DNA of 9,026 bases from Rhodocyclaceae bacterium (lineage in GTDB: Bacteria > Pseudomonadota > Gammaproteobacteria > Burkholderiales > Rhodocyclaceae): NCBI GenBank assembly GCA_016791085.1, contig JAEUNN010000045.1, positions 1-9,026 of the forward strand, in the 5' to 3' direction. The translations under genes and the position numbers were made by a program. The stretch's first letter is position 1; each line of letters opens with the position of its first letter. Below are positions 1 through 5,213 of this stretch, piece after piece. The notes under the pieces were generated by a model, which saw only the letters and a list, made by a program, of their open reading frames with translations, made no database searches and was not told the DNA's origin.

Positions 1-732
1 GGGCGCGACCGGATCGTTGCCGCCGGCCATTTCGCGCAGGTAGCCCACCATGCCGTTCGGGTAGCTCCAGGTTTTGCGCAGCGGCGCGCCTTCGGCCTGT
101 TCGAGTTCCAGCACGACCTGCACGCCCGGCAGCAGCATGGCTTTGGAGCGCAACAGGCGTTCCAGCTCGTTCTGCGCCACGCGCGGCGCGTCGAAATATT
201 TTTCGTCCGGCCACACCTGTACGCGCGTGCCGGTGGTGCGCCCGCAATTACCCATGACCTGTAGCGTGCCGACGCGCTCGCCGCCTTCTTCTATGACCAG
301 CTGGTGCACCTTGCCTTCGCGCCTCACCTCGACCTTCACGCGGTGCGACAGCGCGGTCGTCACCGCCACCCCCACGCCGTGCAGGCCGCCGGAAAATGCG
401 TAAGCACCCTGGCCACTTTTCTTGTCGAATTTGCCGCCCGCGTGGAGCCGCGTGAATGCCAGCACCACGACCGGAATTTTTTCTTCCGGGTGCGGCCCGA
501 CCGGAATGCCGCGGCCGTCGTCGGTCACGGCCACCGAGCCGTCGCGCAATACCGCCACGTGTATATGCTTGGCGTAGCCGGCCAGCGCCTCGTCGGCGGC
601 GTTGTCTATGACTTCCTGGATGATGTGCGTGGGGCTGTCGGTACGCGTGTACATGCCCGGACGCTCGCGCACCGGCTCCAGCCCCTTCAATACGCGGAAT
701 GAAGATTCGTCGTAAGTATTGCCTGCTGCCAT
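1..732 (-). CDS. parE: DNA topoisomerase IV subunit B (ParE), N-terminal 244 residues, cut by window edge
   Basis: ATPase subunit of topoisomerase IV, which with ParC decatenates daughter chromosomes using ATP. The reverse strand reads without a stop from an ATG at 732 to the window edge. The GHKL ATPase signatures are intact: QEVIDNAADEAL (39-50, with the catalytic Glu and Mg-binding Asn), DDGRGIP (71-77) and GGLHGVG (115-121, ATP lid). The opening LKGLEPVRERPGMYTRTDSPTH separates ParE from GyrB, whose matching segment reads MYIGDT. The visible part covers the GHKL domain and the start of the transducer domain. ParE is usually around 630-660 residues, so about 60 percent lies outside. The start follows the family closely. 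No strong Shine-Dalgarno and no clear promoter is visible in the 166 bases upstream. The transducer stretch looks ordinary and nothing suggests a pseudogene. Confidence 0.96.
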   Translation of the reverse strand, partial: MAAGNTYDESSFRVLKGLEPVRERPGMYTRTDSPTHIIQEVIDNAADEALAGYAKHIHVAVLRDGSVAVTDDGRGIPVGPHPEEKIPVVVLAFTRLHAGGKFDKKSGQGAYAFSGGLHGVGVAVTTALSHRVKVEVRREGKVHQLVIEEGGERVGTLQVMGNCGRTTGTRVQVWPDEKYFDAPRVAQNELERLLRSKAMLLPGVQVVLELEQAEGAPLRKTWSYPNGMVGYLREMAGGNDPVAP

Positions 733-862
733 GGCTTCGATAGGAATATGCGCTGCGACTTGTGCGGCCGGCGCAATACTACCGTTTTTGCGCCAGGCGG
801 CGTACGCGATTTAAGTCCCTGACCGGCATGCCGCGCTTGCCGCAGGCGGCACCCGCGGCGCT

Positions 863-878
863 GCCTGCCGTGGCAGGC
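863..878 (-). terminator. Short GC hairpin downstream of the POTRA gene
   Basis: Perfect 7-base arms, GCCTGCC and GGCAGGC, around a GT centre (a 6-bp stem with a 4-base loop is sterically more likely). It lies about 20 bases past the POTRA gene's stop codon in its direction of transcription and before parE. No T-run follows on the minus strand, so it is not a canonical intrinsic terminator. It could pause polymerase, protect a 3' end or be a chance GC hairpin. The rest of the gap (733-898) shows nothing else convincing. Confidence 0.25.
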
Positions 879-898
879 GTACCCCGGGCGCGGCCGCT

Positions 899-1345
899 TC
901 AGGCCGCGCGCGCGCCGGCCACGCTGCCGGCGGGTTCGACGCGCGCCGGCTGGATGTCGATTTCCAGCGTGCCGGCGCTCGGGCAGGCGGCACGTACCGA
1001 GGCGCGGGTGCCCTGATAGCCGCGCGCGACGAATATGCCGCGCAGTTGGGCCAGCAAATGGTCGATGTCGCGCGTATCGAGCCGGCGTCCCAGATAGGCC
1101 GGCAACGCGCGTTCTATGTGGTCGGCGAACAGCAGGTCATGGCCGCTGATCACGATGCGGCTCACGTGAAAGCGCGGCGCGGACTTGCGCGCCTGCGGCG
1201 CCGCAGTGTCCGCGACCGCATCGGACGCGCATGCCGCGCCACCGTACAAGGTGGCCGCGGCAATGGCCGCCAGCACGGCCGCCGCGCGCTGCCGGCCGGC
1301 TGCGCCGGTGTTGCGCGGAACCGCTCGGTTCCTGGTTTTCAACAT
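899..1345 (-). CDS. Secreted stand-alone POTRA-domain protein (ShlB/FhaC/HecB type), no beta-barrel
   Basis: 148-residue exported protein. Residues 1-40 form a Sec signal peptide: a basic N-region with several Arg, a hydrophobic Ala/Leu core (21-34), and a likely signal peptidase I cut after ACA (38-40). Residues 41-57 are a linker. Residues 59-137 match the POTRA_2 fold of two-partner secretion transporters: RFHVSRIVISG, then LPAYLGRRLDTRDIDHLLAQLRGIFVARGYQGTRASV in pieces, then AGTLEIDIQPARVE. TpsB proteins are about 550-600 residues with two POTRA domains and a 16-strand barrel. This one stops after one POTRA domain, and the 166 bases to parE leave no room for a barrel, so it is not a simple frameshift. 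The start at 1345 is preferred over the upstream ATG (1387) because AGGGAG sits 8-9 bases before it and the signal peptide then begins properly. C39 and C121 are the only cysteines. The role is unknown; a periplasmic protein-binding module is a reasonable guess. Confidence 0.82.
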   Translation of the reverse strand: MLKTRNRAVPRNTGAAGRQRAAAVLAAIAAATLYGGAACASDAVADTAAPQARKSAPRFHVSRIVISGHDLLFADHIERALPAYLGRRLDTRDIDHLLAQLRGIFVARGYQGTRASVRAACPSAGTLEIDIQPARVEPAGSVAGARAA

Positions 1346-1483
1346 GATTTTTCTCCCTTTGATTACATGGCGGCGGTGCGTCTGCATGGTGCCGGCAAAT
1401 CCGCCGCAGGCGTCCTCAATTTATCCTGCCGCCGCGGCCCTGAGGTGCAAACCCTTTCACAGGGCGCGGCGGGGCTGCGGCGC

Positions 1484-1503
1484 TTGGTGACGTATGTCAC
1501 CAA
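1484..1503. promoter_or_regulatory. Perfect 8-4-8 palindrome, candidate operator
   Basis: TTGGTGAC, centre GTAT, then GTCACCAA: both arms match perfectly over 8 bases. It lies 32 bases past the tadA stop and 138 bases before the POTRA gene's start, both on the minus strand. The size and symmetry suit a dimeric regulator of the TetR, GntR or MarR kind, though I do not recognise the motif. It could also form a hairpin in the tadA transcript, but no T-run follows. A weak AT-rich -10-like stretch (GGATAAAT on the minus strand, near 1419-1426) lies between it and the POTRA start, so an upstream operator for that gene is plausible. Confidence 0.45.
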
Positions 1504-1535
1504 TTGTCCGGTCCGGCAAGGCTTTGCGCGGCAAT

Positions 1536-2039
1536 TCAGGCCAGTTCGCTGCGCGCCCGGCGGGCCGCGAAAAAGCTGCGCAACAGTTGCGCACTGTCGT
1601 CGGCCAGCACGCCGCCTTGCACCGTTGCGTGGTGATTCAGGCGGGTTTGCGCGAACAGGTCCAGCACGCTGCCGCAGGCGCCGGTTTTCGGGTCCGGCGC
1701 GCCAAACACCACACGCGCGATACGCGCGTGCATGATCGCGCCCGCGCACATGACGCAAGGTTCCAGCGTCACGTACAGCGTGCAGCCGGGCAGGCGGTAA
1801 TTGCCCAGGCATTGCCCGGCCGCGCGCAGCGCCATGATTTCCGCGTGGGCGCTGGCGTCGCTGGCGGAAATCGGCCGGTTGTAGCCGCGCCCCACCACCA
1901 CGCCGTCCTGCACCACCAGTGCGCCGACCGGCACTTCGCCGAAACTGCCGGCTTCGCGCGCCAGATCGAGCGCAAGCCGCATGTAGGCGAGGTCGCTGGC
2001 ATCGGCGGGGGCAGTCTGGGCGGCGGGCGTGTCGGTCAT
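1536..2039 (-). CDS. tadA: tRNA adenosine(34) deaminase TadA
   Basis: Zinc-dependent deaminase that converts A34 to inosine in tRNA-Arg(ACG), allowing CGN decoding; essential in most bacteria. The 167-residue protein carries the whole cytidine/deoxycytidylate deaminase-type core. GEVPVGALVV is at 34-43. HAE is at 65-67 (zinc ligand His65, proton-shuttle Glu67). PCVMC is at 94-98 (zinc ligands Cys95 and Cys98). The TadA-specific FGAPDPKTGACGS is at 112-124, and LNHH at 134-137 corresponds to the tRNA-contacting C-terminal half. Length is normal; the first 18 residues are a poorly conserved extension. The ATG at 2039 has no visible Shine-Dalgarno (its upstream sequence is CCACCCCGCC-rich), so initiation may be weak or leader-dependent. 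An internal Met20 would still leave the core whole. It is transcribed away from the tail cluster and probably has no functional link with it. Confidence 0.96.
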   Translation of the reverse strand: MTDTPAAQTAPADASDLAYMRLALDLAREAGSFGEVPVGALVVQDGVVVGRGYNRPISASDASAHAEIMALRAAGQCLGNYRLPGCTLYVTLEPCVMCAGAIMHARIARVVFGAPDPKTGACGSVLDLFAQTRLNHHATVQGGVLADDSAQLLRSFFAARRARSELA

Positions 2040-2064
2040 GGCGGCGGGGTGGCGGGGTGGCGGC

Positions 2065-2083
2065 GCTTCCGCAATCCGGAAGC
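2065..2083 (-). promoter_or_regulatory. Perfect 7-bp hairpin in the presumed tadA leader
   Basis: GCTTCCG, loop CAATC, CGGAAGC: seven perfect pairs and a five-base loop, ending 25 bases before the tadA ATG. If transcription begins near 2096, the stem would fold within the first 35 bases of the mRNA. It could stabilise the 5' end, affect ribosome access to a gene lacking a visible Shine-Dalgarno, or be a DNA-level operator. Confidence 0.4.
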
Positions 2084-2102
2084 ACGGCGCCGGCCGGCCT
2101 CC

Positions 2103-2108
2103 ATTCTA
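2103..2108 (-). promoter_or_regulatory. Possible -10 element for tadA
   Basis: The minus strand reads TAGAAT, five of six matches to TATAAT, in otherwise very GC-rich sequence. It would place the start of transcription near 2096 and give a leader of about 57 bases. No acceptable -35 lies 16-18 bases upstream, so this rests on the -10 alone. Confidence 0.28.
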
Positions 2109-2193
2109 ATCCGTCGCGGCGCCGCTGCCGTGCCGCGCGCTGCCGCGCCTCCCTTAAGCGCCCGCGCCAGGCACGACAGGCTTGCAGATGCGT

Positions 2194-2207
2194 GTGACAC
2201 AAATCAA
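2194..2207 (+). promoter_or_regulatory. CRP/FNR-family-like site upstream of the sheath promoter
   Basis: GTGAC-ACAA-ATCAA: one half matches the FNR half-site ATCAA exactly and the other (TGTGAC) resembles CRP/DNR half-sites. The centre at 2200.5 is about 63 bases before the start predicted from the -10 at 2252-2257, close to the -61.5 class I position. A single imperfect site is weak evidence. Confidence 0.25.
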
Positions 2208-2229
2208 GCCGCGCAAAAAATATTCCGGC

Positions 2230-2257
2230 TCGACGCCCAAATTTTTTTGGCTACACT
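2230..2257 (+). promoter_or_regulatory. Candidate sigma-70 promoter of the tail cluster
   Basis: -35 TCGACG (2230-2235, 4/6), 16-base spacer, -10 TACACT (2252-2257, 4/6). AAAAAATATT at 2215-2224, just upstream, could act as an UP element, and the spacer holds an A3T7 run (2239-2248). The -10 lies inside a small inverted repeat, TGGCT (2248-2252) and AGCCA (2259-2263), which might be a repressor site. It is the AT-richest part of the window and the only promoter-like stretch before the sheath, which would have a leader of about 85 bases. Confidence 0.42.
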
Positions 2258-2346
2258 AAGCCACATGTTGCCGGCGCACACAGGCCAGCAACGTCGCCCG
2301 CGCGCATTCCGCACGCAAATCCATATGCAGGCCTAGGGGAGGCAAG

Positions 2347-3723
2347 GTGACGCTCATCATCCCGGGAGTGGAAGTCAAGGTCGTCAAGGAAGTTCTCGCA
2401 CCGCAGCTCGCGCCGGCCGGAGTGCTCGGCCTGGTCGGGCTGACCGAAAAACAGCCGCCCGGCCAGGGCCGCGCGGCAAGCTGGAACCGCTTTATCGAAC
2501 TGTACGGGCCGGGCAGCGCCTACAGCCTGCCGCAAGCCGCGCAGGCACTTGCCAACGGCGTGTTCGAACTGGTCGTGGTGCCGGTCAATTCCAGCACTGC
2601 AAAAGCCGCCAGCGTCAAAATTACCGCCGTGGAAGGCAGCGACGCCGCGTTCACGCTTAATGCGCGCGCCGCCGGCATATGGGCCAACGGGCTCGCCATC
2701 ACGGTGGCCAACCGCAGCACGCTGGACGGCCGCAATGTGTTCGACCTCGGCATACAGCGGCCCGGCGGCGACGACGGGGAATTTCACCGCAATCTCAGCG
2801 TGGACCCGGCCGATGCGCGCAGCGTGGACAAGGTGCTGGCGGCGGCCTCGCAACTCGCCACCGCCCAGCTTGCTGCCGGCGCCAAACTGCCCAAGGATGC
2901 CGACGCGGCTGCGCCCTACAAGCTTGCCGGCGGCAAGGACGCGGCGCCGGCCGATTACACCGCCGCGCTGGCGGCGCTCGAAAACGAAGCCGACGTGGAC
3001 ATGGTGCTGGTCGCGCTGCAGGATTTCAGCGATCCGAAAAAGGTCGCCAAAGCTTACGCCGACGTGATTACCCACTGCGAGCGCCTGAGCACGCAGAGCA
3101 AGGGCCGCATAGGATTCGGCGAAGTGCCGGGCGGCGGCGCGGCCGGCGACTGGGTGCAACTGGCCGACAATTTGCGGTCCGACCGCTTCGTGCTGCTGGC
3201 GCCCAACGGCGTCGCGGGCGCCGTGGCCGGCATGGTGGGCAGCCTGGATTATTTCCAGTCGCCCACCTTCAAGCGCGTGGGCGGCCTGACCGCGCTGTCG
3301 GCCGCGCTGGGGGTGGAAGACCAGCAGACGCTGCTCAAGGACAACGTGGTGCCGGTGGTCAATCAGCGTGGGCGCGGCACCATAGTCGTGCGCGGGCTCA
3401 CCACCGACGGCGACCAGATCAGCGTGCGCCGGGTTGCCGACCGCGCCGTGCGCGGCGTCAAATCGGTGGGCGATCTGTTCATAGGCCGGCTCAACAACGA
3501 ACTGGGGCGCGGCGCGCTGAAACAGAAACTGGTCGAATTCCTGACCCAGATGACCAATGACGGCGCGCTGGTGCCCTCCACCGACGGCACCGACCCGCCC
3601 TTCAAGGTAAACGTGTATTCCAGCCAGGACGATTTCGCCAAGGGCATCGTGCGCGTGGATCTGGCCGTGCGGCCGGTACGCGCCATCGACTACATCTACG
3701 CCACGGTCCTGGTTCAGGTCTGA
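2347..3723 (+). CDS. Contractile tail sheath protein
   Basis: Subunit of the outer sheath that wraps the tube and contracts to drive it into a target envelope. The 458-residue protein starts like phage and injection-system sheaths (LIIPGVEVKVVKEV, then LGLVGLTEKQ and RFIELYGPGSAYSLPQAA). The middle domain (about 75-330) includes SPTFKRVGGLTALSAALG. The C-terminal core (about 330-458) carries VVPVVNQRGRGTIVVRG, VKSVGDLFIGRLNN and a final strand ending in IDYIYATVLVQV. In known sheaths the terminal strands exchange with neighbours to make the interlocked mesh. The GTG start is preceded by AGGGGAGG at 2335-2342 (spacing 4, rather short), which suggests strong translation as expected for the most abundant part. 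The length is similar to single-sheath phage-tail and eCIS proteins. The next gene is the tube, the usual order. It is not a T6SS TssC: there is no TssB partner and the N-terminus is of the phage type. Confidence 0.92.
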   Translation: MTLIIPGVEVKVVKEVLAPQLAPAGVLGLVGLTEKQPPGQGRAASWNRFIELYGPGSAYSLPQAAQALANGVFELVVVPVNSSTAKAASVKITAVEGSDAAFTLNARAAGIWANGLAITVANRSTLDGRNVFDLGIQRPGGDDGEFHRNLSVDPADARSVDKVLAAASQLATAQLAAGAKLPKDADAAAPYKLAGGKDAAPADYTAALAALENEADVDMVLVALQDFSDPKKVAKAYADVITHCERLSTQSKGRIGFGEVPGGGAAGDWVQLADNLRSDRFVLLAPNGVAGAVAGMVGSLDYFQSPTFKRVGGLTALSAALGVEDQQTLLKDNVVPVVNQRGRGTIVVRGLTTDGDQISVRRVADRAVRGVKSVGDLFIGRLNNELGRGALKQKLVEFLTQMTNDGALVPSTDGTDPPFKVNVYSSQDDFAKGIVRVDLAVRPVRAIDYIYATVLVQV

Positions 3724-3739
3724 TTAGGGAGCCCCGCAT

Positions 3740-4132
3740 ATGGCAACGGTTTTTTCCGCCAACCGCAGCAACGTGCTCGTAGACGGCGAGGCCATAGAAG
3801 GCCTGCAGTCGCTTGCATTCCGTGTCATTACCGAGCGCGAGGACATACGCGCCGTGGGCAGCGACGAGCGCATCGCGGTCAGTTTCGGCTTGCGCACCGT
3901 GCAGGGTGAAATCGCCGTGCGCTCCGCCAATTACAAGCTGGACGACCACCTGGCCAAACAGGCCAAATTCCAGCTCGTGGCCAACCTCAAGAAGGACGAT
4001 GCCGACGACAGCCCCAAGCGCACCCTGTCGTTCGACGACTGTTACGTCGAAAACAAGGATTTCAGCATAGGCGCGGGTGGCACCGTACTGTCGACCTACG
4101 TATTCACGGCTACCCGCGTACGCGAGGAATGA
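3740..4132 (+). CDS. Contractile tail inner tube protein
   Basis: Forms the rigid hexameric-ring tube inside the sheath. The 130-residue protein is rich in predicted beta strands, as expected of the gp19/Hcp/gpFII tube fold: VFSANRSNVLVDGEAIEG, SLAFRVITERE, VSFGLRTVQGEIAVRS and a last strand in STYVFTATRVREE. The long DDHLAKQAKFQLVANLKKDD stretch would carry the short helix and loop. Tube proteins of this class run about 130-170 residues, so it is compact but complete. The start has AGGGAG at 3726-3731, 8 bases before the ATG, and the gene is 16 bases after the sheath stop. Assignment rests on fold-like pattern, size and position next to the sheath, since tube sequences diverge strongly. Confidence 0.86.
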   Translation: MATVFSANRSNVLVDGEAIEGLQSLAFRVITEREDIRAVGSDERIAVSFGLRTVQGEIAVRSANYKLDDHLAKQAKFQLVANLKKDDADDSPKRTLSFDDCYVENKDFSIGAGGTVLSTYVFTATRVREE

Positions 4133-4388
4133 TCCTACATTCCTCGGTTGGACGCGCCCGAGGGTGCGGCGGGCGCGTTGTCTGCCTAGGCGCGACGACG
4201 CGCATGGCGGCCCCCTGCAAGGTGGAGCAACTTGTCCTGGCGGACTGGCAGGCGGCGCGCCCGTCGTGCCAGCGGGTGCGCAGCGGGGCTCACCGGCGAG
4301 GTGCGCTTGAGAAGTTCTCGAAAATTGCACTCTTTCAGCCGTTTATCGAAGCTTCGGAGCGGTCAACCGGGGAAGGTAGGATGATGCC
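4133..4388. other. 256-base gap between tube and downstream operon, with a doubtful 87-codon frame
   Basis: The only large gap in the plus-strand cluster. The left part (4142-4203) holds nested stem-loops. A further stem, CTGGCA/TGCCAG, lies at 4245-4250 and 4267-4272. The palindrome GAGAA-G-TTCTC is at 4309-4319. A less GC-rich stretch (about 4305-4365) follows but has no convincing promoter pair. A frame 4129-4392 spans the gap exactly: its ATG overlaps the tube stop (ATGA) and its stop overlaps the next start (GTGA). Against it stand an Arg/Cys-rich product without recognisable features, many codons rare in the neighbours (CTA, CGA, GGG, AGG, TCA), and GAGGA too close to the ATG to serve as a ribosome site. 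I favour untranslated or regulatory DNA. Confidence 0.6.
4142..4203 (+). promoter_or_regulatory. Three mutually exclusive stem-loops (attenuator-like)
   Basis: Four segments can pair successively. 1:2 is CCTCGG (4142-4147) with CCGAGG (4158-4163). 2:3 is 4151-4160 with 4170-4179, ten pairs including one G-U, around a nine-base loop. 3:4 is 4173-4182 with 4194-4203, ten pairs including one G-U. Each pairing shares bases with the next, so neighbouring stems cannot coexist, as in attenuators. No U-run follows, so it is not an intrinsic terminator. It starts 10 bases past the tube stop, where mRNA processing, 3'-end protection or partial termination would set the ratio of sheath and tube to later genes. 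Confidence 0.45.
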
Positions 4389-5213
4389 GTGACCCTGTGC
4401 GTCGTCCGCGTGGATGACGCCGAATACCGGGTGGATTTCCAGGGCTCGGCGCATGCGCTGGGCGTGGAAGCTTTGCCCGGTTCGCCCGGCGCACGTCCGT
4501 TCACCCTGCCGCCCTGGCGCTATGCCGACCACCTCGCCGCGCTGCGTGCTGCCCTGCGCGCCGGCAGCCAGGGTCCGGCGCTGGATGCCGAGGCCTATGC
4601 GCAGGCCGTGCTGCAATCCGCGCAGCCCGATGGCGCGGCGCCGTCCGCCGATTACGCGCTGCTCGCGCTGTGGTGGGCGGCCGGCGCCGGCGTGGAGCCT
4701 ATGCTTGCGGACGATGCCGGGCGCCTGGCCGCGGACGGCCTGGCCGCTCAATTGCGTCCCTGGAGTGCCGGCGAGCGGGCGCGCGCGCTGGCCGCCTGTA
4801 CGCGCGGCGACAGCCCGGAAAACCTCGAAATGGACGCCGTGGCCTATCTCGCGGCCATGGTGGATGCTTGCGTGGTGGCGCTGCAGCCGCATACCCCGCT
4901 GGCCGATCTGGACGCCGCGGCGAGCTGCCATGTGCTGCATGCCGTGCTGGCCATCAACCGTCAGGATGCCGCGCCGCTGGCCGCCGGGGCCGCCGGCCAG
5001 GCCGCCGCGCGGCGCATCCTGGCGCTGTGCCGGGTGCTGGGTTGGCCGCCCGCGCGCGTCGAGGCGCTGCCGGCGCACGAAGCCGACCGGCTGTTGCAAT
5101 GGATGGCCGCAGCCGGCGCGGAGGGCCCGGCGCCCGCCGCAACGCAGCCGCCGGCGCGCCGCCGCCTGGCCGACCATCCCGACGCGGTGGTCATCCGCAT
5201 AGAAGACGACTGA
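4389..5213 (+). CDS. Unrecognised helical protein with internal duplication, possible tail-assembly chaperone
   Basis: 274 residues, family not recognised with confidence. After a small beta-like start (CVVRVDDAEYRVDFQG) it is mostly Ala/Leu-rich helix. Two modules align: residues 37-77 (FTLPPWRYADH, then LDAEAYAQAVLQSA) and 119-160 (AQLRPWSAGER, then MDAVAYLAAMVDA). They share L-x-PW, an AL-x-A helix, Arg, and D-A-x-A-Y with one residue inserted. A C-terminal motif, CRVLGWPPARVEALPAHEADRLLQWM (214-239, with breaks), resembles the GW-x-P-x-x-(I/V)-x-x-LP ending of many phage tail-assembly chaperones. Those are also encoded after the tube, so that role is inferred with low confidence. The tail (240-274) is Pro/Arg-rich and ends acidic. 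The GTG start has AGGTAGG 8 bases before it; the two ATGs at 4381 and 4384 are out of frame and reach a stop after CCG. The stop overlaps the next start by one base. Confidence 0.8.
   Translation: MTLCVVRVDDAEYRVDFQGSAHALGVEALPGSPGARPFTLPPWRYADHLAALRAALRAGSQGPALDAEAYAQAVLQSAQPDGAAPSADYALLALWWAAGAGVEPMLADDAGRLAADGLAAQLRPWSAGERARALAACTRGDSPENLEMDAVAYLAAMVDACVVALQPHTPLADLDAAASCHVLHAVLAINRQDAAPLAAGAAGQAAARRILALCRVLGWPPARVEALPAHEADRLLQWMAAAGAEGPAPAATQPPARRRLADHPDAVVIRIEDD

Larger units (their letters stand above)
2040..2346. other. Divergent intergenic region between tadA and the tail cluster
   Basis: 307 bases separating oppositely transcribed genes. The tadA-proximal part is GC-rich and holds tandem GGCGGGGT copies at 2044-2058, a perfect hairpin and a possible -10 for tadA. 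The sheath-proximal part (about 2185-2270) is strikingly AT-rich for this window, with A- and T-runs at 2215-2220 and 2239-2248, and holds the best promoter candidate. The last 75 bases before the sheath contain only a 3-codon ATG frame (2325-2333) and the ribosome binding site. I see no further gene. Confidence 0.7.

Noticed and set aside
863..878. True intrinsic terminator after the POTRA gene
   Set aside because: The hairpin is good but there is no T-run, so it is listed only as a low-confidence hairpin.
1494..2336. Long plus-strand frame opposite tadA
   Set aside because: It lies antisense to a certain gene in GC-rich DNA; the product is Arg/His/Gly-rich with no recognisable motif, so it is a codon-bias shadow.
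2251..3159. 302-codon minus-strand frame across the sheath gene start
   Set aside because: Antisense to the clearly conserved sheath gene and without a ribosome site or family resemblance.
2347..4132. Type VI secretion sheath and Hcp
   Set aside because: A single phage-type sheath gene in place of TssB/TssC, and a gpD-like hub without VgrG spike extension, fit phage-tail or eCIS ancestry better.
4129..4180. tRNA or tRNA fragment after the tube gene (the translated HSSVGRARGC string resembles spurious peptides from tRNA genes)
   Set aside because: No acceptor stem, no D-arm GGTAGAGC-like sequence and no T-loop TTCGANNC can be placed.
5123..5129. GGGCCCG as a -1 frameshift site fusing the 274- and 479-residue proteins, like phage G/GT
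   Set aside because: It fits X-XXY-YYZ in frame and the downstream frame is open, but strong G-C pairing makes such heptamers poor slip sites, and the TGATG overlap already explains expression.
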